A stretch of 64,000 bases of DNA from Amaurobius ferox (Eukaryota > Arthropoda > Arachnida > Araneae > Amaurobiidae), in assembly GCA_951213105.1 (NCBI GenBank), contig OX578137.1:62087736-62151735 (forward strand). The letters are read 5' to 3'. Shown in pieces: positions 59,701-64,000 of the stretch. Made by a program: the position numbers and the translations under genes. Numbering within the stretch: the first letter of the stretch is position 1; every line of letters begins with the position of its first letter. The notes beneath the pieces are model-generated. The model worked only from the letters and a program-made list of their open reading frames with translations. It made no database searches and had not been told where the DNA came from.

Positions 59701-62700
59701 CCTGTCTAAAGGTAAATTTTGGTGTCAAACAGGCGCCAAGCAGGATGATTCATGTTATCTATATAAGCGAATTCGTAACTATTGAGAAAGGAGAAACAAC
59801 CATTCAATACGAAATTGGCGCGAAAAGAGAGAAATGGTTAAAGATAATTTTGAGAAAGTTTTTATCTTTTATTTTAGTTTACTCTTGACAACGCTGTATC
59901 TCTTGGGTCACATGTATGACACGACAGAAACTGTTTTGCCTTATCTAAGCAGGAGAGATTTTCGTCACTGAGGTGGCTGCGTTTTCTTTTGGCACTGAAG
60001 AAGGAATCTGTTTCTGCCTTTATAATCAGTTGATAATTTTAATAAACATTATGATGTACTAATTGCAAGTAACATTGGAGTCACCACCTTCTGATTATTA
60101 GGGGAAACAAAGGTCTTCCCTAACCTTCCCAATTCTCTTGTTCTCACTATAAAACGATATATTTTGTTTACCTGATATATCCCTTTTCCCTCATAATTTA
60201 TCAATTTATCCACTTCAAGATACTTTAGGATGATGTAATCACCAGAATTTATGTCAGCTATGTTGTAATTAAGGGTAAAATCAACACATCGAACTCTTTC
60301 AAAGGCCAGTATCAACAATGCACTTATTCTGTTAAAGTACATCTTTCAGTTATACTTTATACTTTAATGACATTTAATATGTAGATTTATACAATGGAAT
60401 TTTGTTTTATCCAACCTTGATTTAGAAGCAGGAATATTACATGTTTATAATTTCCATTTAATGACAAACTGATCCAAAAACGCGCTTTCTCCCGTCCCTG
60501 TTGCCACTTTGTCCAGGTCAATTGTATCGAGTATGTTCTGGCGGACATTGCACAACGCTAAGTGATTAAACCGTTTCTTTATCAATGCTAACCGCATGTA
60601 TGATTTCAGTTTTTACAGAGCAGTAAAGTTCCTCTCTGCTTCCCAGTCCAATGCTGGAGATACTAGCAGAATTTGGATAAGGTTTTCAACATTTCAAAGA
60701 GACTTAACTTTAAGGCTTCTCTAACATCGTCAACACAAGCAACCTGATCTTGAATTTTCTGCATGAAAAGTCGGAATTCTACTTCTAACATAGAAGAGTC
60801 AGTCTGTTTCAGGGTATTTTTCTACAACTTGATAGTTTTCTCCTTTATAGAGTACATTCTCCAGCTCAACCTGTATCTGAATATCTTTCTGGTGGAGGAT
60901 GCTATTCTGGAGTTCCACCACTGCTGTATCCAACAAAGTATTGTTTAATGTGGAATTTCTCGCATGAACTGAATTCATGTGGTTCTGAACAGCGTAAGTC
61001 GATCCATCAAGTCGTTTTGGAGATCGCGTGGCTGGTGGAAGTTTTAAAGGTTCCAGTCCAAATTCTTCTACCTTTTCCTCACAGTCTGTGTATATAGAAT
61101 AAAACATTTCATTAGTCCTTAGTCCGTTTATCCCATCAACGACCGTTTCGACTGACTTAGCAAGTCCTGCTAAAGTGCTATCTCTCCCATGGGAAGGCTT
61201 ATTCAATAACTCAAGAAGATCGATTGCCCGTTTGCTAAAAATCAATCCCAAGTATGTGTTATGTTGCACCATTTTTCAAAATCGTTGAGACTGACGGTGC
61301 CATCACAGCCAAACCGGTGCCATCACAGCCAAACCGGTGCCATTATAGCCTTCTTCAGGCAGTCAGTTGTCTCAAAGTTTCGAGGATCAAGGTGTACTTT
61401 TTTTAATATTTCGCCTACCTGCGAACATCTGTAAATCCATCTTGTCGGACAAAGTGGATTTTGGCAATATTTCCTATAGGGCACTGGGCTTCTATCTTAA
61501 GGAGATTTCTGAATAAAGCAGTATAATCTTCGTCTAAGACAAGAGGATTCCCAGCTGATTCGCCGATTCTTTACGTTTTCTCACTCTGTAGGTTTATTTA
61601 TACTTTTTATTCCCTAAGACATAAACGAAGTTTGTTTTTGAGTTTTGTACATCTTTACTTCTCTTCAAGTTGCAATTGGAGAATAAATTCAGTATCACAA
61701 AACAACGATCTACAACATTTACACCAAATACATTCATGTTTCTCGTGTTTATAAGATAAAATAAGGCTTAGTCACTTGAGAAGATGTTGAGTCATCATTG
61801 TGACACGCATATAGGAAGGAGCTTGCATCTCGCCCACCAAGTCATGTCCATTTGCGGAGATAACCTTATGGGGTTTGTTTAGTTCAAGCTGGTTGACAGC
61901 TTGTCTTGGACCTCAGCGCGAATATTTTCGTAGAATTCAATACCGTTAAGCCTACTGTAATCATTACGGCAATAAGAAATTTTCAATTGTTTTAATTGCT
62001 TTAATTGATTTGTAAAAATATCCTCAGAGTTTTAATTGATTTGTATAAAAGATTATAGACGGGATCGTATTTTCCACCCAAGTCAATATAGCATACCCCT
62101 CGATTCCATATTTGGCAATATATTAGGGGGAACGTGTCCCCAAATCCCCATAGGACGTGACGCTGATGTCAAGTAACACACATACGGTATTATAACCGAT
62201 GTCCAACCGTATATACTTTAGTTCATCGTATATTTTATACGGAAACAGTAATACATAGGATATAATACCGTTTATGAATAAACGGAATTTTGCATACGTA
62301 TATCCACGTTTTGTTCCAATAAAATAAAATGGCTTCGGGTGATCAGTTACATACATAAAGGTCTGAAGGGTTTTTCGAGTGTTTCGAATTCTTTTAGCGT
62401 AAATATTATAGCCTAAAAGCACTTTAAAATAATTCTTTATATGGATGAAGTGGTGTAGCGAGTTGCATACTTTGGCACAATTTGTAAAAGATTCGGATTC
62501 GATCCCCGATGAAGGCCATTTATTATACACTGTTCAAATCATGTCTAACACTTTTCAGCCTGATTAATCGAATTTTTTAATCTTCCTTGTATGCGCATTG
62601 TCTGCAGTGCACGACTTTGTCGCATTTTCTATACGGCAGTATTTACGATTTGGCTTCTGATCTAAATTTTAAAGAAAATTTATCATCACCCTTGTTGAAG

Positions 62701-63125
62701 GCCCAGACCACACGACCAACCCAGGGGGTTTATGGTATCATGTTGTGTGGTCGGATCATCACCCTTGTGAAAGAACTCCCATTTTAAAGAAAAATTGACA
62801 ACATTTTTGAAAATCTCCAAGTTGCCCAATTTTTCAACAAATGCAGCTATCATATTTCGAAAAATAAATTAGTCTACTTATAAGCAATTGAAACATTGTG
62901 AGCAAAATTAGCTAAAAATTATAATTGTAGAAACTAGCAAATATTTACGATATTTTACATGCATTACAATATTTTATATTTAAATTCTATTTCAAGTCTT
63001 TCGTCGGAAGAACGAAGAACAGAATTGAATCTTACCAGTAACAGCAGCAGTGTCGTAAGCTGGTGGCGTTGCTGTGGCTGGATTCCAGGCATTCTTCCGC
63101 AGAGCTTCTGTATACGCTGAACTAT
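42213..63125 (-). CDS. ERG: ETS transcription factor, ERG/FLI1 group, C-terminal half (3 exons)
   Basis: Spliced from 63125-63036, 59063-59010 and 42751-42213 on the - strand, all in phase 1 at their inner junctions. The last exon holds the complete ETS winged-helix domain from [17 protein letters not shown] through [20 protein letters not shown], recognition helix [13 protein letters not shown] and [15 protein letters not shown], nearly identical to vertebrate ERG/FLI1. The protein ends LGTYY, the C-terminus typical of that group. The two upstream exons encode the less conserved linker (RKNAWNP resembles RRSAW of ERG). The pointed domain and start lie right of the window. These factors bind GGA(A/T) sites in the nucleus and control blood, vessel and mesoderm-type programmes in animals. 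The last intron is about 16.3 kb and full of repeats. The group assignment is firm; ERG versus FLI1 cannot be told apart here. Confidence 0.95.
43618..44332 (+). repeat. Family B interspersed repeat, copy 1
   Basis: Starts with an imperfect hairpin (TTACTTTTCCTATATTC...GAATAGGGAAAGTATTGTG), then GACGGGGTCGAAAATTCGAA, a TG-rich microsatellite and blocks CGAACGAAATTTGGA and CGTTATCGAGATATTGCAC. No coding sequence. Confidence 0.7.
44333..45030 (+). repeat. Three-unit tandem repeat, 232-233 bp period
   Basis: Units at 44333-44564, 44565-44797 and 44798-45030 start GATATTTCGCCCTAGATT and end TATACAATAATGTATAAG. They are about 98% identical. The array lies exactly between two family B copies, and each unit ends with the TACTTTCCTTATATACAATA arm that also forms the head hairpin of the next B copy. 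Confidence 0.92.
45000..45925 (+). repeat. Family B interspersed repeat, copy 2
   Basis: Head hairpin TACTTTCCTTATATACAATA / TGTATAAGGAAAGTATTGTG, then GACGGGGTCG, a (GT)n tract (45125-45178), CGATTCGAACGAAATTTGGA and a GCGAGATTTTGGCGACG block. It ends near TATATAAGGAAAGTCATGTG and ATCAGATTTTTT. The same end is inverted at 55540. Confidence 0.75.
46793..47433 (+). mobile_element. Mariner-like element with long TIRs
   Basis: About 155-bp inverted repeats begin TACAGGGTCTTTCAA at both ends (46793-46952; inverted 47274-47433), consistent with a TA target. The interior (47069-47152) reads [20 protein letters not shown]...ALRKF-stop, resembling the HTH (DUF4817-like) N-terminus of transposases of this kind. 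Only that remnant is left, so the element is non-autonomous. The left TIR has a run of 15 G; the equivalent right TIR position has none. Confidence 0.75.
50358..50730 (+). repeat. Direct repeat R1 (about 373 bp)
   Basis: Starts TTTAATATCAAATGTATGAA and ends TTCTCTTGGCTTTATATA. It matches R2 (51643-52014) with only three or four differences. TA microsatellites follow it. The reverse strand has a 65-codon open stretch ([16 protein letters not shown]...) in both copies, without a known domain. Confidence 0.9.
50731..50799. repeat. (TA)n microsatellite
   Basis: About 69 bp of uninterrupted TA between R1 and the unique spacer. Confidence 0.95.
51419..51601 (-). pseudogene. Possible Penelope-like reverse-transcriptase fragment
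   Basis: A 60-residue frame ([20 protein letters not shown], then [13 protein letters not shown]) resembles the segment just after the RT core of Penelope-like elements, which often reads NGYP followed by a helix. It is bounded by a TA microsatellite and by stops, so it is a small relic at most. It lies between direct repeats R1 and R2. Confidence is low because no catalytic motif is included. Confidence 0.35.
51600..51637. repeat. (TA)n microsatellite
   Basis: About 38 bp of TA directly before R2. Confidence 0.95.
51643..52014 (+). repeat. Direct repeat R2 (about 372 bp)
   Basis: Second copy of R1, offset by 1285 bp and in the same orientation, again followed by a TA microsatellite (52013-52071). 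Confidence 0.9.
52066..52264. repeat. Perfect hairpin, 75-bp arms and 49-bp loop
   Basis: Left arm 52066-52140 and right arm 52190-52264 are exact complements. The arms contain GAAGAAGGAAGGCATCG and GTAAAGTGCTTACA. The loop has a smaller hairpin (GTAAGG / CCTTAC) and another copy of GCACTTTACGAT. Confidence 0.95.
53181..54480. repeat. Family A related repeat, rearranged
   Basis: 53181-53360 matches 10608-10800 directly. 53930-54400 matches 10168-10600 inverted (CGAACGGACAGACAGATAGA). A short tandem ATTCATTGATAAACTTTC occurs at about 53415-53475. Confidence 0.6.
54037..54080 (+). mobile_element. Very short SINE 3'-end insertion
   Basis: GGTAGGTCGGACGGTCTAGG followed by TCTCAACAACAACAAC matches the SINE tail at 18207-18240. 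CAACATATTTTG-like sequence flanks both sides, consistent with a target duplication. It interrupts the family A repeat. Confidence 0.65.
54930..55140 (-). mobile_element. Divergent SINE copy
   Basis: - strand copy of the tRNA-headed SINE, recognisable by ACCAACCTCTCAGAAGGACT, a degraded B box and CACTGGGTCTC near the A box. More diverged than the other copies. Confidence 0.7.
55262..57534 (+). repeat. Family A copy interrupted by a family B insertion
   Basis: 55262-55516 and 56880-57534 match the order of blocks in the copy at 11093-12477 (TCTGAAGAAT, GATCAATATATGCCAA; then CCAAAATAAAG, AATATCAATAAT, TTTATTATT-AAATCG). It ends in CAGACAGACAGGCAGATTTT. Family B lies between the two halves. Confidence 0.65.
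55517..56858 (-). repeat. Family B interspersed repeat, copy 3 (inverted)
   Basis: Reads on the - strand from the head hairpin (TTACTTTCCTTGTATAC / TGTATAAGGAAAGTATTGCG) through GACGGGGTCGAAAATTTGAA, a (GT)n tract and two related ATCTCGAGAACGGTTCA-like units, to the GCGAGATTTTGGTCACG and ATCAGATTTTTTTGG end. At about 1.34 kb it is the longest copy in the window. Confidence 0.7.
57854..58140 (+). repeat. Family B related head, copy 4
   Basis: Hairpin TACTTTCTCATACTAT / ATAGTATAGAGAAAGTATTG, then TTTTGAATCCGAG and a GTCTGTATGTATGTCTGTG tract. The hairpin arm sequence differs from the other copies but remains complementary. The 3' boundary is unclear. Confidence 0.5.
58130..58190 (+). repeat. 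Short tandem repeat, about 22-bp unit
   Basis: CACTTACTCTTGTCAAAAAT-like units occur three times with small changes. Confidence 0.75.
58511..58672 (-). pseudogene. THAP-domain fragment
   Basis: Reads [21 protein letters not shown] then PRNEERRKQ and [13 protein letters not shown], matching the first two-thirds of a THAP zinc finger (C-x4-C, the FRFP core and the W-x-P spacing). The final CxxHF is replaced by LSSTIF and a stop, so the C2CH zinc site is incomplete. It may be a relic of a P-element-type transposase or a decayed THAP exon. It lies in an ETS intron on the same strand, with no flanking exon found. Confidence 0.55.
59010..59063 (-). CDS. ERG: ETS gene exon ([17 protein letters not shown])
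   Basis: 54 bp, acceptor TTTTTCAG and donor GTGAGT, phase 1 at both ends. It joins in frame to the terminal exon (QG-SGQIQLW). ERG genes have comparable small symmetric exons just before the ETS exon. Confidence 0.85.
60049..60342 (-). other. Unrecognised 97-residue open frame
   Basis: An ATG-started frame ([20 protein letters not shown]...) just downstream of the hAT relic. No domain was recognised. It may be part of the transposon or chance. Confidence 0.2.
60490..61272 (-). pseudogene. hAT transposase relic, ZMYM1-like type
   Basis: The 61272-60799 frame contains [20 protein letters not shown] and [20 protein letters not shown], the pattern seen before the C-terminus in ZMYM1-like hAT proteins. 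Further down, 60680-60500 reads [19 protein letters not shown], an in-frame stop, then [20 protein letters not shown], which is the hAT dimerisation region. The stop and frame changes mark it as dead. No terminal inverted repeats were located. Confidence 0.7.
61303..61345. repeat. Short tandem repeat, 20-bp unit
   Basis: CGGTGCCATCACAGCCAAAC is repeated twice, with a third partial unit beginning CGGTGCCAT. Confidence 0.9.
61352..61570 (-). pseudogene. Coding-like remnant next to the hAT relic
   Basis: On the - strand about 47 codons ([20 protein letters not shown], then [20 protein letters not shown]) are open, and after one single-base shift another 28 codons follow ([20 protein letters not shown]). 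The stretch lies upstream of and in the same orientation as the hAT relic and could be its N-terminal part or an unrelated gene fragment. Family not recognised. Confidence 0.35.
62440..62525 (+). repeat. tRNA-like segment, possible SINE head
   Basis: GGTGTAGCGAGTTGCATAC resembles an A box and GATTCGGATTCGATCCCC a B box, about 35 bp apart. No body or tail matching the other SINE was seen, and a cloverleaf is not evident, so it is not called a tRNA gene. Confidence 0.3.
63036..63125 (-). CDS. ERG: ETS gene exon ([20 protein letters not shown])
   Basis: 90 bp, acceptor CTATCTAG and donor GTAAGA. Length and phase (1-1) match the symmetric exons of ERG genes. A second AG four bases downstream (63122) is possible but would break that phase. 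RKNAW resembles RRSAW in vertebrate ERG. Confidence 0.82.
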
Positions 63126-64000
63126 CTAGATAGAAAGGAAGTTTCGTAAAGTATGGATTTCACCACACGACAAATTTAATTTGCAAGTAATATACGCGCA
63201 TCGTATTAATGGACACTTTTGAGAGCTTATTTTGAAAATTGAAAGAAAAGTACGCCCAATAATTAATTCAAACACAATTTTCTGCCAAAATACAAAACTT
63301 ATCAAATTAATACAAATGTATTATTCTCATAAGCTTTTTTTTCTCTCTGTAGCAGAACATGAAGGCAAACGAAATGTAGTGCTGTGAGAACGCGTGCAGC
63401 AAGTATACATCGATAGTAAAATTTCCTATGGTGTACAGTACATGTGTGAAGTTGCGAAAATAAATATTCAGGGTTCGCACATGATGGGGTAAAGCATAAT
63501 TTGACTTAAAAATAGGCCCAATATTTCAACAATTGACTACCTAGTTATCCCTGTAGTTTAATTTGCTTTTTCCAAGGACCCAAAGAAAGTTGTGCTGCTG
63601 GTGCATCGCACTATGTAAAAGAAGACAAATAAATGGCGCATAACTAAATAATCGCGAATTCGTTGAATTCTAGAACGTCCCTTTTTAATGTTACGGTGAG
63701 TGTAAAATGTGTTTGTATAACCAATTTATCTGTTATATTTTATGAAAGTAATAAATAAAACAAATTCTAAAATTTTATTATTGACAATAAATGATGTTAA
63801 AGCAGAAAAGTAAATTAAATTTTACAATATCTACTTACAGAATGACATAAACAATATTTTGAGCCACGCTTTGGTGGGAAACATTTATGGAAGATATTGG
63901 TGCGCAAGAGAGATGATACAGATCTTACAATCTGATTGACCTTTTAGATCTGCAGTTTACTTTTAATTTTTTCTTCGTTCTTCAATGTTATATTCTTAGT
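63126..64000. other. ETS intron or upstream sequence
   Basis: No further ETS exon could be assigned. A GTAAGT on the - strand at 63835-63840 (after ...TGTCATTCT) could be a donor, but the preceding codons match nothing known. Confidence 0.35.

Larger units (their letters stand above)
59064..63035. other. ETS intron containing transposon relics
   Basis: Holds a ZMYM1-like hAT relic (60490-61270), an adjoining coding-like remnant (61380-61570) and a tRNA-like segment near 62450. 59070-60040 shows nothing but a C-run at 59315-59325. Confidence 0.5.

Noticed and set aside
62123..62530. 135-residue - strand frame
   Set aside because: It begins in the tRNA-like segment and matches no known protein. 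Codon use looks like chance AT-rich sequence.

Overview
This window is AT-rich nuclear DNA of an animal, most likely an arthropod and possibly a chelicerate such as a spider. The phylum follows from the two host genes and the mix of repeats; the finer placement is an inference that the sequence cannot prove. There are no rRNA genes, CRISPR arrays or convincing tRNA genes.

Two host genes lie tail to tail. On the + strand, twelve exons between 7716 and 28420 encode the C-terminal part of VPS13, a bridge-like lipid-transfer protein. All splice phases agree and the stop codon is present; the 5' part of the gene lies left of the window. On the - strand, three exons (63125-63036, 59063-59010, 42751-42213) encode the C-terminal half of an ETS transcription factor of the ERG/FLI1 group, with a complete ETS domain and the family's LGTYY C-terminus. 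Its introns are about 16.3 kb and 4.0 kb. The 13.8 kb between the two genes holds no gene that I recognise.

Most of the rest is mobile DNA. A young Ty3/Gypsy-type LTR retrotransposon occupies 727-6421, with nearly identical LTRs, a CTTAT target duplication, a primer binding site and a polypurine tract. It has open gag, protease and reverse-transcriptase frames, but its pol frame runs out of the middle of RNase H straight into the polypurine tract, so integrase is absent. A decayed hAT transposon with terminal inverted repeats sits in a VPS13 intron (17692-21089). A second hAT (ZMYM1-like) relic and a THAP-domain fragment lie inside ETS introns. Smaller elements include a mariner-like element with a residual HTH domain (46793-47433), several foldback or TIR elements (30900-31190, 31416-31670, 34271-36540 with a nested hAT-like element, 39478-40067), and a tRNA-headed SINE family present as full, tandem and very short truncated copies.

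Two further interspersed families matter. Family A starts near AGC-GTACCC and ends in GACA repeats plus an AT-rich tail. Family B begins in every copy with an imperfect hairpin whose arm sequence changes but stays complementary. One B copy is inserted inside an A copy at 55.3-57.5 kb. Around 50.3-52.4 kb, two 370-bp direct repeats, TA microsatellites, a short RT-like fragment and a perfect 75-bp-arm hairpin lie together.

The observations most worth following are the integrase-less but otherwise fresh LTR element, the hairpin-headed family B, the perfect hairpin at 52.1 kb, and the SINE insertion patterns, which include repeated use of one target site and 49-bp insertions with full target duplications.
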